Shown here: piece by piece, positions 17,797 through 26,678 of the stretch | How positions within the stretch are numbered: position 1 is the stretch's first letter | Layout of the letters: each line of letters opens with the position of its first letter | Assembly: GCA_036405135.1 (NCBI GenBank) | Contig: DASWYF010000036.1 | Coordinates: 62,001-126,000, forward strand | Direction: 5' to 3' | Length of the DNA stretch: 64,000 bases | From: Verrucomicrobiia bacterium | GTDB taxonomy: Bacteria; Verrucomicrobiota; Verrucomicrobiia; Limisphaerales; JAEYXS01 | Position numbers and translations under genes: made by a program | The notes under the pieces: generated by a model | What the model saw: the letters and a program-made list of their open reading frames with translations, nothing else | Database searches by the model: none | Told to the model about the DNA's origin: nothing

Positions 17797-17870
17797 AGAC
17801 ACGAATTGAAGAAAGACATACAAATGGCTGTTTTCAAATCTGTGTTTCTTCCGTGCAAATCTGTGGCTAA
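17797..17870. repeat. Intergenic repeat modules (agacacgaatt; ctgtgtt..ccgtg..atctgtggcta)
   Basis: The queA to RibD-like gap contains a degenerate copy of two modules seen in other gaps. AGACACGAATT (17797-17807) recurs at 48908-48918. The stretch 17838-17869 matches the ATCYGTG..ATCYGTGGCTA module found at 31160-31190 and 38255-38285. No gene is visible here. Confidence 0.6.
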
Positions 17871-17885
17871 AATTTCCCCGTAACG

Positions 17886-18590
17886 ATGCCCGCGAAATCA
17901 AAACGCCCGTTCGTGTATCTGAATCTCGCCATGACGGCGGATGGCAAGATCGCGACGGCGAACCGCGCCATTACCACGTTTGGCTCGGATAAAGATTCAG
18001 ACCAGTTCTACAAACTGCGCTCCACTGCGGATGCCATCATGTCTGGCGCACGCACCGTGGATACCTTGCCTGTCACGCTCGGCAATGGTGGTGAAAAATA
18101 TCGCAAGCAGCGCGTGAAGAACGGAATGGGCGATCATGCGCTCCGGGTCATCGTTAGTGGCTCAGCGAGTTTGAATCCTGACGCTGAAATTTTTAAACAC
18201 CGCTTCTCCCCCATCATTTTACTAACCAGCAACAGTGCCCCGAAGAGCCGTCTCAAAAAACTTTTCCCCCTCGTGGATGACATCGGCCAATTCGGCGCGA
18301 ATGAGCTCGATATCGTCGCGGCTCTGCAATGGCTGCACCAAAAATGGGAAGTGAACCGTTTCCTGTGCGAAGGCGGAGCTGATGTGAATGACCTGCTCTT
18401 CCGTGCGGATGTGGTGGATGAAATTAATCTCACTATTTGCCCCTTCGTCTTCGGTGGCCGCACAGCGCCTACATTGTCTGAAGGTATCGGCTTGCCCAAA
18501 CTGGCAGAGGCGCGACAGTTCGAATTGAAGTCGATGAATCAAGCAGGCGACGAACTATTCGCCGTGTTTCGCCGGAAAAAATCCTCGTAA
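17886..18590 (+). CDS. RibD C-terminal (DHFR-like) reductase family protein
   Basis: A 234-aa cytoplasmic protein made only of the RibD C-terminal domain: N-terminal strand VYLNLAMTADGKIA, SDKDSDQFYKLRSTADAIMSG (substrate helix and SGART turn), a central nucleotide-binding part, FLCEGGADVNDLLFRADVV and the C-terminal strand pair with LTICPFVFGG. Family members reduce the ribosyl group of the riboflavin precursor with NADPH. There is no N-terminal deaminase domain and no riboflavin gene nearby, so it could be the stand-alone reductase of a split pathway or a related reductase. The ATG at 17886 follows a repeat-containing gap; the kinase gene begins 31 nt after its stop. Confidence 0.82.
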   Translation: MPAKSKRPFVYLNLAMTADGKIATANRAITTFGSDKDSDQFYKLRSTADAIMSGARTVDTLPVTLGNGGEKYRKQRVKNGMGDHALRVIVSGSASLNPDAEIFKHRFSPIILLTSNSAPKSRLKKLFPLVDDIGQFGANELDIVAALQWLHQKWEVNRFLCEGGADVNDLLFRADVVDEINLTICPFVFGGRTAPTLSEGIGLPKLAEARQFELKSMNQAGDELFAVFRRKKSS

Positions 18591-18621
18591 TCAACTGGGC
18601 AGAAATCCAAGTTTCACTTCG

Positions 18622-19665
18622 ATGCAGTCCGACGTACCGCCAGCCCAACCCACAGGGAACCAGCCAATACCGCTGGAGCCGGGACAGCTTGTGGGCCACG
18701 GTCGTTACAAGCTTATCAACATGCTGGCCAAAGGTGGCAGCAGCAAAGTGTGGCTGGCGGAAGATTCCCGACAAAGCGAAAAGGTCGCCCTGAAATTTCT
18801 TCCCGCTGAGCTGCTGAATGACGCAGCCACATTTCAGATGATGCAGCGGGAAACAGATAAGATCCGCAAATTCTCCCACCCAAATATCGTACGCATCTAT
18901 GATCTGCATACGTCGCCCGTAGAACCCTCTTTCCTCGCGATGGAATTCATTGATGGCGACAATCTGCACAATCTGAGCGGGTACCAGCCTCATGGCATCT
19001 ACACTTGGGAAGCTATCAAACACTGGGTGAAGCAATTGTGCAATGCGCTCACCTATGCGCATGAACAAGGCGTGATCCATCGAGATATCAAGCCGTCCAA
19101 CCTCATGATCGATGCTCAAGGCCGGTTGAAACTGACTGACTTTGACATCTCAAAAACAGCAGGCGATCCCAAGCAGCACAATCACACGGGGCCGATCACC
19201 GGCACACCTGGTTACATGAGCCCACAACAACTGAGTGGCCATCCTCCGCATGTCACGGATGACATCCATGCATTGGGTGCCACGCTGTATGAACTACTAA
19301 CCGGCCGCCGCCCCTTTCATTCCGGCGATATCCATGCGCAAGTGTTCAGCACCAAGCCAAAGCCATTGAACGAAACGCTGTGGGATCAGGGACTGACTAA
19401 TAATATCCCATCAGACGTCAGCGCCTTGATCATGGCCTGTCTCGCGAAAGATCCCTCGATGAGACCAGCCAGCACCAAGCTCGTTGCTCAATGGCTTGAT
19501 CTGGGCACGAGCAACTCTGCCAGCCTGGTTTCCGATGAACAATCACCCAGCACTACGTTTTTTACTATGGCGCGTACAGAAAAGATCATGTCTCACCTGA
19601 TCACCGGTATCGCCGCCATAGCGGTTGCCTTGCTCGTGCTGGTGGTATGGTTGCTTGCACGCTGA
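18622..19665 (+). CDS. Membrane-anchored Ser/Thr protein kinase with DFD motif
   Basis: A 347-aa Hanks-type kinase: glycine-rich loop AKGGSSKV (36-43), VALK with Lys58, helix-C Glu77, catalytic HRDIKPSN (153-160), then LTDFDISK with Asp173 and Asp175 where DFG is usual, an activation segment rich in His, GTPGYMSPQQ, and DDIHALGATLYELLTGRRPF. A single C-terminal membrane segment (about 321-343) anchors it with the kinase domain in the cytoplasm and almost no periplasmic part. Metal- and ATP-binding residues are kept, so it is probably active despite the Gly-to-Asp change. The EEP-family gene starts 32 nt downstream on the same strand. The substrate is unknown. Confidence 0.92.
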   Translation: MQSDVPPAQPTGNQPIPLEPGQLVGHGRYKLINMLAKGGSSKVWLAEDSRQSEKVALKFLPAELLNDAATFQMMQRETDKIRKFSHPNIVRIYDLHTSPVEPSFLAMEFIDGDNLHNLSGYQPHGIYTWEAIKHWVKQLCNALTYAHEQGVIHRDIKPSNLMIDAQGRLKLTDFDISKTAGDPKQHNHTGPITGTPGYMSPQQLSGHPPHVTDDIHALGATLYELLTGRRPFHSGDIHAQVFSTKPKPLNETLWDQGLTNNIPSDVSALIMACLAKDPSMRPASTKLVAQWLDLGTSNSASLVSDEQSPSTTFFTMARTEKIMSHLITGIAAIAVALLVLVVWLLAR

Positions 19666-19697
19666 TTGAAATGAAATACTCGCACCCCATTTCAACC

Positions 19698-20621
19698 ATG
19701 AAACGCTACGGGTTACTGTTCACGCTCCACTTCGTAATCCTGGCTCTGGCTCATCGCAGTCAAGCAGCCGATCTGCGCCTCGCCACCTACAATGTGGAAA
19801 ATTACATCGACCATTCCACATCCGGTCGCGATGTGAAATCCGTCGAATCCAAAGCCAAGGTCCGTGAATCGATCAAAGCATTGAAGGCAGATGTCATCGC
19901 CGTGCAGGAGATCGGGCTTGAGTCGGCCTTGCTGGAACTCCGCTCGTCCCTGAAGGCTGATGGTGTAGACTATCCTTACTGGGAGCACGTGAAGGGTTTC
20001 GACACAAATATATTTGTGGCCGTGCTAAGCAAGTATCCCTTCACCGCCAAACGCCATCATACGAACGCAAATTACCTGCTGAACGGACGCCGCTTGCAGA
20101 TGAGTCGTGGCATCGCGGAAGTGGATATCAAGGTGAACCACACCTACACATTCACCCTTCTCACCACGCATCTGAAAGCCAAACGCGCCGTTAGCGTGGC
20201 CGATGAATCTGACATGCGCGAAGAGGAAGCCAAACTATTGCGAGGTGTCATTGATGAACGGTTGAAGGCCAATCCCAATGCGAATCTGGTCATCATGGGA
20301 GACTTCAACGACACGAAGGATTCAAAGCCCATCAAGAACCTCATGGGACGAGGCAGAGTCAAACTCACTGATACACGCCCCGCAGAACGCAATGGAGACA
20401 CTCTCCCACCAGAGAAACCTAGCTACGACCCGCGCAATGTCGCGTGGACACATTTTTACGGCGCTGAGGACAGCTATAGCCGTATCGACTACATCCTCCT
20501 CAGCCCCGGCATGGCGCGTGAATGGAATGCGAAAGAAAGTTACGTCCTCGCTTCGCCCAATTGGGGACTCGCCTCCGACCATCGACCTTTGGTCATCACC
20601 GTCACAGATGAAGACCGTTAG
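19698..20621 (+). CDS. Secreted endonuclease/exonuclease/phosphatase (EEP) family protein
   Basis: A 307-aa protein with an N-terminal signal peptide (MKRYGLLFTLHFVILALA, cleavage probably after SQA) and a DNase I-like metallophosphodiesterase fold. Catalytic signatures are TYNVENY (Asn), AVQEIG (Glu), TTHLKAKR (His), IMGDFNDTK (Asp/Asn), SRIDYILL and the terminal SDHRPLV. Members cleave nucleic acids or phosphoesters of lipids and small molecules, so the substrate is open. Upstream in-frame starts at 19647 and 19671 exist; the ATG at 19698 gives the best signal peptide. It follows the kinase gene closely and faces the convergent ceramidase-like gene, only 6 nt away. Confidence 0.88.
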   Translation: MKRYGLLFTLHFVILALAHRSQAADLRLATYNVENYIDHSTSGRDVKSVESKAKVRESIKALKADVIAVQEIGLESALLELRSSLKADGVDYPYWEHVKGFDTNIFVAVLSKYPFTAKRHHTNANYLLNGRRLQMSRGIAEVDIKVNHTYTFTLLTTHLKAKRAVSVADESDMREEEAKLLRGVIDERLKANPNANLVIMGDFNDTKDSKPIKNLMGRGRVKLTDTRPAERNGDTLPPEKPSYDPRNVAWTHFYGAEDSYSRIDYILLSPGMAREWNAKESYVLASPNWGLASDHRPLVITVTDEDR

Positions 20622-20627
20622 CCGTGT

Positions 20628-22127
20628 TCAATCGATCTGCTTGAGCAACTCCAAGGCTTTTGATTCAAACACCGCCTGCCATTCGGGTGCCACGATACAA
20701 TCGCAATCTTCCTGTGCGTAACCACGATTGCTGCGTTGCTCCACGGTAGGCAGATAGTAGATATAGCCATTGGAATAGCCCGCCACAAAAGTGAACGGCG
20801 ATGACGCCTTTTGCTTGATGCCAAGCCCCACTTCAACCGTCAGTTCCCCAGGAAATGTCACCAGTCGAAAATCACCGATCCGCAGCGCTGACATCTCTAC
20901 TTCGACCGTCTTCGAGCCCACCGCCAGATTCTCTGCATGATGCTTCCTAAGCAGTGCCAGATTCACATTCAACCGCGTCAGGCGTTCCATCACCCGGATA
21001 TTATCTTCATACGCTGCGAGCTGTTTGCGATTGCTCTCATCCAATTTCAGCAAATCATCACGACCGAGGGCTTTTTCATGCAGATAGCCTTGAGAATAAT
21101 ATGAAGGATATTCCGGCGACACCTTGTGCTGGATGTAAAGCGGCAGAAAAGTTTTGAAATTGATGTCCGTCGGTTTCAAGCCCTGCAGCAATTTCGTTTG
21201 TTCAGCCTGAATCAACCCCATCCGCCGCTCCAAATCCGCCCCACGAGGCAACTGCACTTTGATATTCACTGTTTTGAGCGCCCCATCACGCTTCGTTTCA
21301 ATTTTCCTGACACCATCGAGCACGCTCAATCCAAGCATATTGCCTAAAGATTCCGCATTGGGCTGGCGTTGGATATCTTTGTAACGCACGGGATTGATAT
21401 CCCCTCCGCAACCCTGCACGAAGAACGCCACCGCACCTCCACCTAATTGTTCCTCAATCAGTTTCGATGCAAAACCTGGATAGTCCGCCGTATTCCCCAC
21501 ATTCGGCGGATGCATGATCGGATGACATGCGAAATTGTATAATACCGCCAATGGATGCCCATCTTCTCGATCCACTCGCAAAAGACCGATCTGCGGATCA
21601 ATCGGCCCCACACTGGCCACCTCTTCATCTCGCGGCATGGAATACGCGCGACGCATATCCACCACGCTGCCATCCTTCAGCTTCAACCGCCGGTTCTCGC
21701 TGATGCGCTTTTCCTCTCCCACTCCGGCACCGATCTTTACCGGCACCAAGTTCTTCATCGCTGTCATCACCGCTTCCACCGTCAATTGTTCGATGTCCGT
21801 GCGCACCACTCCATGACAATGGCTCGCATTGATCACCACACTGGCGGGCGGAATACCTAATTCTTGCTGCAGACGGGCACGAACCTTCGGCAGGAAATCA
21901 TTTTTTATACGCCCGATTTCACCGATGGCAACCGCATCAATCGTGATGAGCACGACAGTCGTGCTCTCGCTCTTTACCACCAAAGCCTTCGAATAGAGCG
22001 GGTCATTGACTGGACCAGCAGCACGATCCGTGATGTCGACCTTGGCGACCCCAGCCCGAATTTCAGCTGCATGACTATGTAGCGCACAGAAGAAACAGAG
22101 AATGATTCCTGCAATGAAACGCCTCAT
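20628..22127 (-). CDS. Neutral/alkaline ceramidase-like secreted protein
   Basis: A 499-aa exported protein: signal peptide (MRRFIAGIILCFFCALHSHA), then the ceramidase-family start IRAGVAKVDITDRAAGPV, metal-binding SHCHG, the stretch YNFACHPIMH, and QGCGGDINPV. Neutral ceramidases are Zn-dependent amidases that hydrolyse the N-acyl bond of ceramides; many bacterial relatives have no proven substrate. Its ATG overlaps the stop of the upstream DUF1501 gene by 4 nt (ATGA), so the two are translationally coupled and it is the last gene of the PSD1-DUF1501-ceramidase operon. It is shorter than the classical enzyme and may lack the C-terminal domain. Confidence 0.85.
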   Translation of the reverse strand: MRRFIAGIILCFFCALHSHAAEIRAGVAKVDITDRAAGPVNDPLYSKALVVKSESTTVVLITIDAVAIGEIGRIKNDFLPKVRARLQQELGIPPASVVINASHCHGVVRTDIEQLTVEAVMTAMKNLVPVKIGAGVGEEKRISENRRLKLKDGSVVDMRRAYSMPRDEEVASVGPIDPQIGLLRVDREDGHPLAVLYNFACHPIMHPPNVGNTADYPGFASKLIEEQLGGGAVAFFVQGCGGDINPVRYKDIQRQPNAESLGNMLGLSVLDGVRKIETKRDGALKTVNIKVQLPRGADLERRMGLIQAEQTKLLQGLKPTDINFKTFLPLYIQHKVSPEYPSYYSQGYLHEKALGRDDLLKLDESNRKQLAAYEDNIRVMERLTRLNVNLALLRKHHAENLAVGSKTVEVEMSALRIGDFRLVTFPGELTVEVGLGIKQKASSPFTFVAGYSNGYIYYLPTVEQRSNRGYAQEDCDCIVAPEWQAVFESKALELLKQID

Positions 22128-23563
22128 GCCAGCAACTCCTTCACCACATGCCCATGCACATCCGTCAAACGGAAGTCGCGTCCCGAATGTCGGTACACCA
22201 GTTTTTCATGATCCATCCCCAGCAGATGCAACACCGTCGCCTGCAGGTCATGCACATGCACCTTGTCTTTCACCGCACCAAATCCGAAATCATCCGTGGC
22301 ACCATGGATCACTCCACCCTTCGCACCACCACCCGCCATCCACATCGTGAATCCATGATTATTATGATCGCGACCAGCGGTCGGCTTTAACGCCGCATCC
22401 TGCGTCAGCTCCACAGTCGGTGTGCGACCAAACTCTCCGCCCCAGATCACCAGCGTCTCATCCAGTAACCCGCGCGCCTCCAAATCCGTCAGCAACGCCG
22501 TGATGCCTTGGCAACAATCATTCGCCAGCTTCCGGTGATCCCCCTCGATATTGTTATGGCTGTCCCACGGCTGCAACGTGCCATGCCACACTTGCACGAA
22601 ACGCACGCCACGCTCCACCAATCGCCGCGCCACCAGCATCTGCTTCGCCTGCGGCGTCTCGCCATACATCGTGCGGATGTGCTGCGGCTCACGCCCGATA
22701 TCGAACGCATCCGTCGCCGCATTCTGCATGCGGAACGCCATCTCAAACGAATGGATGCGCGCTTCCAGCGCCGCCTCATTCCGCACACTCTGATGCTTGC
22801 GATTCAACTGCTCCACGAACGACAACTGCGCCCTTTGCTCGTCTGCCGAAAGAAACGGATTCTTGAGATTCTCGATGAGATCCTGCGGTGCCTTGTCCTG
22901 CGTCTCGATGTAAGTCCCTTGATACGTTCCCGGCAAAAACGATGACTGCCAGTTATCTGCGCCCGCAACTGGCATCCCCTTCGGCACTAGCACCACGAAG
23001 CCCGGCAGATTCTGATTCTCCGTGCCCAATCCATACGTCACCCATGCGCCGATACTTGGCCGCGCCATGATGCTCGCGCCGCAATTCATCAACCGCAATG
23101 AACTCTCATGGATCGGCACATCCGTGTGCATCGAGCGGATTACGCACAACTTGTCCGCATGTTGCTCTGCTAGCGGTGAAAAGATCTCGCTCACCTCCAA
23201 ACCGCTCTGCCCATACTGCTTGAACTTGAACGGCGAACCCAAAGCCGCACCCGTCGGTCGTTCCGTGGCAAAGTGCAGCGGTAGCCGTTGCCCGTGATAC
23301 TTGTTCAGCATCGGCTTCGGATCGAACGTGTCCATCTGCGAAGGCCCGCCATTCGCTAAGATCTGGATCACATACTTCGCCTTCGCCGGAAAATGCGAGG
23401 GCTTCACCGCCAGCGGATGCGCCGTAGTCGCCACTTCACCCGCCAGCAAATCCCTCCCCCACATCGCCGCCAACCCCACCAAGCCAAAACCCGCACCGCA
23501 CCGGCGCAACATCTCGCGCCGCGTCATGAACGCCTCCGGTTTCAATAATGGGTTCGGCTTCAT
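22124..23563 (-). CDS. DUF1501 family Tat-exported protein
   Basis: A 479-aa protein with a twin-arginine type leader (TRREMLRRCGAGFGLVGLAA) and the DUF1501 (sulfatase/alkaline phosphatase-like fold) signatures LANGGPSQMDTFDPKP, TYGLGTENQNLPGFVVL, WGGEFGRTP and GRDHNNHGFTMWMAGGG. The molecular function is unknown; genes of this family are very often paired with PSD1 (DUF1549/DUF1553) genes in planctomycetes and verrucomicrobia. The ATG at 23563 begins 1 nt before the stop of the PSD1 gene ends (TGATATG), and the stop overlaps the ceramidase-like start, so all three are coupled. Confidence 0.9.
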   Translation of the reverse strand: MKPNPLLKPEAFMTRREMLRRCGAGFGLVGLAAMWGRDLLAGEVATTAHPLAVKPSHFPAKAKYVIQILANGGPSQMDTFDPKPMLNKYHGQRLPLHFATERPTGAALGSPFKFKQYGQSGLEVSEIFSPLAEQHADKLCVIRSMHTDVPIHESSLRLMNCGASIMARPSIGAWVTYGLGTENQNLPGFVVLVPKGMPVAGADNWQSSFLPGTYQGTYIETQDKAPQDLIENLKNPFLSADEQRAQLSFVEQLNRKHQSVRNEAALEARIHSFEMAFRMQNAATDAFDIGREPQHIRTMYGETPQAKQMLVARRLVERGVRFVQVWHGTLQPWDSHNNIEGDHRKLANDCCQGITALLTDLEARGLLDETLVIWGGEFGRTPTVELTQDAALKPTAGRDHNNHGFTMWMAGGGAKGGVIHGATDDFGFGAVKDKVHVHDLQATVLHLLGMDHEKLVYRHSGRDFRLTDVHGHVVKELLA

Positions 23564-23564
23564 A

Positions 23565-26030
23565 TCAATCCACAAAAACAAATTCGTTCGCGATCAACAG
23601 GCCCTGCACCAGATTAACCCAGCGCTTGTTGCCCGCCTCATCCGTCGCGATCGGCCCCGCATACTCTTGTGCCAGTTTCAGTTCCTCGCGAGTCGGCTGA
23701 CGTGAATACACCAGACGAAATGCCGTCTTCACTTTCTCCTCCGCACTGGCAGCTTTCACCATCTCCGGTCGTTTCAACACCGCTTCCGCCTGTTGCCTCG
23801 CAAACCCGCTATTCATCAGGTAGAGCGCCTGCAACGGCACCGTCGTCTCACTCCGCCGTGCGATGGATGTATCCGGATTCGCCACATCGAAATTACGCAA
23901 CAATGCCGGAATGCGGAATCGGTCCGTGTGTCCATAGACTGCACGCCGCACATTCTTTTCATCCAATGCCGCACCACGTCCACCTATGCTCGTGTCCAGC
24001 TTGCCCGCCACTTGCAGGAGCGAATCCCGCAACGGCTCGAACTCCAATCGTCTCGGTGACATGCGCCAGAGCAATTTGTTACCTGGATCTTTCAGTAACG
24101 CCCGCTCATTGCCGGCGCTGCTCTGCTGCCACGTCGCCGAACTCAGGATGTAGCGATGCAACGCCTTCACCGACCACCCATGCTCCATGAACCACGACGC
24201 CAGGTGATCCAGCAACTGCGGATGCGATGGCTCCTGTCCCATCACGCCAAAGTCATCCGTCGTCGGCACCAACCCCTGCCCGAAGTGCTGTTGCCACACG
24301 CGATTCACGATCACCCGTGCTACCAGCGGATTCTCTTTGCTCGCGATCGCTTCCGCTAGTTGCAGCCGCCCGTCATCCGCATATGTGCGCCCATCCACCT
24401 TCGCCAGCACTTGGAGGAAACGCCGCGGCACCTGCGTGCCTACATTCTTCATCTCACCCCGTATGAGGATGTGCGGATCCAACGGCTGCATCGTCGCCTT
24501 CACCGCCATGGGGCGTTCGACAGGCGCCGTCGCTTCCAGCACCGCTAATTGCGTGCGCAAGCCATCGCCGCGCTCGCCATCGCCCCGGTTCACCAGTTCT
24601 TTCTCCGTAAGAAACCGGTGGATATCCTTGATCATCTCCTGTCGGTCACGGGGAGGCACTGGTGATTGCGCTCCAAAGATGATATTCGTGACATAACGCG
24701 CCTCCGGTGTATCCGCTTTAACCGCTGCTTGAACGATGCCTCCATACATCTCAGCCACCTGCAGCATCGTTTGCGGCTTGCGACCTTGGAAAGCAGCCAC
24801 CACCGAAACGTGATAATCCCGCGGATGCCTCCCCATTTCCGACAAGACTTCCTGTGCTTTCTCAGCAAAACCTTCTCGCGGCAATATCATCAACTGATGC
24901 CATAACTTGAAGAACGGCTCTTTATTCTCTGCAGTTTGTCTTAACAAAGCCTGCCACCGCGTCCACGCCTGGTAATGCATCAATCCCTTGGGCGTATCCA
25001 TCGGTACATAGCCTTCAGTAGTCCGATGATTGGGAGAAATGCGCACCTGATACTGCAAATATTCTGAGGCCAAATCGCGGAAATGCTGATTAGCTCGAGC
25101 CATGCATGTATCTACATGCGCATCGTATTCTTTCAGAATACGCGTCCGTTCTTTCTCGTATTTCTCCAGTGCCGCCGCATCCCCCGTGCGCTTCAGCTCC
25201 GGCAGATCCATCGGTTCCTGCACACTGCCGAGAATACCGTAGAGCGAGTAATAATCCGCCGTCGGCACGGGATCGAACTTGTGATCGTGACACCGCGCAC
25301 ACGAAACCGTCAGCCCCAGAAATCCGCGCGTGATCGTATCAATGCGATCATCAATCACCAGATTCGGCCCATCCTCATTGGAGCGAAATTGCCGGCCCAC
25401 CGTCAAAAAACCCAACGCGCGCAAGTCCGCCTTGTTCTTTTCCGGCAACCGATCCGCCGCGATCTGTTCGCGGATGAATTGATCGAACGGCTTGTCCGCA
25501 TTGAACGCATCGATGACATAATCCCGATACGTATGCGCAAAGGGAATGCGCCGCTCACCATCCACCGATTGCTCGATCGTGTCCGCATATCGCGCCACAT
25601 CCAGCCAATGCCGCCCCCAGCGCTGTCCATACTCCGGCCGCGACAGCAACTTATCCACCAACTGCTCAAATGCCTTCGGTGACTTATCCGCCACGAACGC
25701 TTCCACTTCCTCATACGTCGGCGGCAATCCGACGAGATCAAAATATGCCCGCCGAATCAGCACCCGCTTCTCCGCTGGCAGACTTGGCTTCAACCCTTCC
25801 TTTTCCAACTTCGCCAAAATGAAACTGTCCAACTCCGTCTGCAACCACCGCTTGTTCTTTACCGAAGCGGGTGCCGGATTCTGCACTGGCTGATACGACC
25901 AATGCTTCCGCCCCTGCTCCATATCAATGGACTTCCCCTTGCCCAGCGGCTTGATCTCGGCAGCGAAAAGCCCGCCCATCGCGAGCATACTCCCCGCGAC
26001 CAGACCGGCTATGATGCGCTTTCTCTCCAT
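23565..26030 (-). CDS. PSD1 family protein (DUF1549 and DUF1553)
   Basis: An 821-aa secreted protein: signal peptide (about 1-24), DUF1549 (about 60-280) with RRAYFDLVGLPPTYEE, GRHWLDVARYADT and the cysteine motif CARCHDHKFDPVP, then DUF1553 (about 540-790) with ANPLVAR-like NPLVARVIVNRVWQQHFG, PSHPQLLDHLASW and PLQALYLMNS. Unlike its relative at 31255-35037 it has no N-terminal PSCyt1 cytochrome module. CARCH is a CxxCH motif common to DUF1549, but heme attachment is unproven. It is the first gene of a three-gene operon with DUF1501 and ceramidase-like genes; a REP-like repeat lies downstream of its upstream neighbour. Confidence 0.92.
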   Translation of the reverse strand: MERKRIIAGLVAGSMLAMGGLFAAEIKPLGKGKSIDMEQGRKHWSYQPVQNPAPASVKNKRWLQTELDSFILAKLEKEGLKPSLPAEKRVLIRRAYFDLVGLPPTYEEVEAFVADKSPKAFEQLVDKLLSRPEYGQRWGRHWLDVARYADTIEQSVDGERRIPFAHTYRDYVIDAFNADKPFDQFIREQIAADRLPEKNKADLRALGFLTVGRQFRSNEDGPNLVIDDRIDTITRGFLGLTVSCARCHDHKFDPVPTADYYSLYGILGSVQEPMDLPELKRTGDAAALEKYEKERTRILKEYDAHVDTCMARANQHFRDLASEYLQYQVRISPNHRTTEGYVPMDTPKGLMHYQAWTRWQALLRQTAENKEPFFKLWHQLMILPREGFAEKAQEVLSEMGRHPRDYHVSVVAAFQGRKPQTMLQVAEMYGGIVQAAVKADTPEARYVTNIIFGAQSPVPPRDRQEMIKDIHRFLTEKELVNRGDGERGDGLRTQLAVLEATAPVERPMAVKATMQPLDPHILIRGEMKNVGTQVPRRFLQVLAKVDGRTYADDGRLQLAEAIASKENPLVARVIVNRVWQQHFGQGLVPTTDDFGVMGQEPSHPQLLDHLASWFMEHGWSVKALHRYILSSATWQQSSAGNERALLKDPGNKLLWRMSPRRLEFEPLRDSLLQVAGKLDTSIGGRGAALDEKNVRRAVYGHTDRFRIPALLRNFDVANPDTSIARRSETTVPLQALYLMNSGFARQQAEAVLKRPEMVKAASAEEKVKTAFRLVYSRQPTREELKLAQEYAGPIATDEAGNKRWVNLVQGLLIANEFVFVD

Positions 26031-26118
26031 GCGAATTACTTAGACTTCAAACTGCATCGAAAAATTCATTCACAACACCGAATAACCATCAGCTATAAAC
26101 AACACTTACGGCTCCATC

Positions 26119-26157
26119 ACCCTCGCCCCTAGGAGGGGAGAGGGCCGGGGTGAGGGG
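26119..26157. repeat. REP-like palindromic repeat, copy 1
   Basis: A GC-rich inverted repeat (CCTCGCCCCT facing AGGGGAGAGG) followed by GCCGGGGTGAGGGG. The same element recurs at 30351-30389 and 58475-58510, always in gaps. Similar CCCTCTCC..GGAGAGGGCCGGGGTGAGGG sequences are widespread in bacterial genomes. Confidence 0.75.
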
Positions 26158-26180
26158 CACCCGATTTAACCACAATCAGT

Positions 26181-26648
26181 TCATACCTTCTTAAATTTCA
26201 CAATCCTCACTTCCCCCTCAAACTCACACATACTCAAACTCTCCTGCATGATCCGCAACGCCGCCTCTTGATCAAACCCACCCGTCCCTGCGCCAATCAA
26301 TGGAAACGCCACCGATTTGTATCCCTTCTCCTTCGCGATCTTCATCGCATTCACCACGCAGTCCCGGATGATCTGATCCGAGGACCGCCACAGCATATTG
26401 ATCCCCGCCACATGGATGATCGCCTTGAACGGCAACCGCCCCGGCCCCGTCACCACCGCTCCACCCGCCGGTATCGCCCCCATCTTCCCCAACTCTTTGA
26501 ACGGCGCATAACCGCCCCGCTTCTTGATCGCCCCCGAAACACCCTGCGGCAGGAGCAACCACCACGGGATGATATTCCGATTCCACGCATTGACGATTAC
26601 CTCGACTGACTGGTCGAGCAAATCGCCATCTATGACCTGCACTTTCAT
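26181..26648 (-). CDS. Macro domain protein
   Basis: A 155-aa stand-alone macro domain. It opens with VQVIDGDLLDQSVEVIVNAWN, has the ligand loop around KKRGGYAPFKELGKMG, an AIPAGGAVVT strand, IIHVAGI, and the second ligand loop VAFPLIGAGTGGFDQE. Macro domains bind or hydrolyse ADP-ribose and its esters. The first loop reads NAWN where many hydrolases read NAAN, so the exact activity is open. It lies 30 nt downstream of the sugar-binding lipoprotein gene on the same strand, probably by chance. No toxin or DarT-like partner is near. Confidence 0.9.
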   Translation of the reverse strand: MKVQVIDGDLLDQSVEVIVNAWNRNIIPWWLLLPQGVSGAIKKRGGYAPFKELGKMGAIPAGGAVVTGPGRLPFKAIIHVAGINMLWRSSDQIIRDCVVNAMKIAKEKGYKSVAFPLIGAGTGGFDQEAALRIMQESLSMCEFEGEVRIVKFKKV

Positions 26649-26678
26649 AACTTCTTGGTCAGGTCAGCAGCTAATGCC

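Noticed and set aside
18622-20621. Kinase plus nuclease as a phage-defence module
   Set aside because: The EEP protein has a signal peptide, so it works outside the cytoplasm; no sensor, toxin or other defence gene is near.
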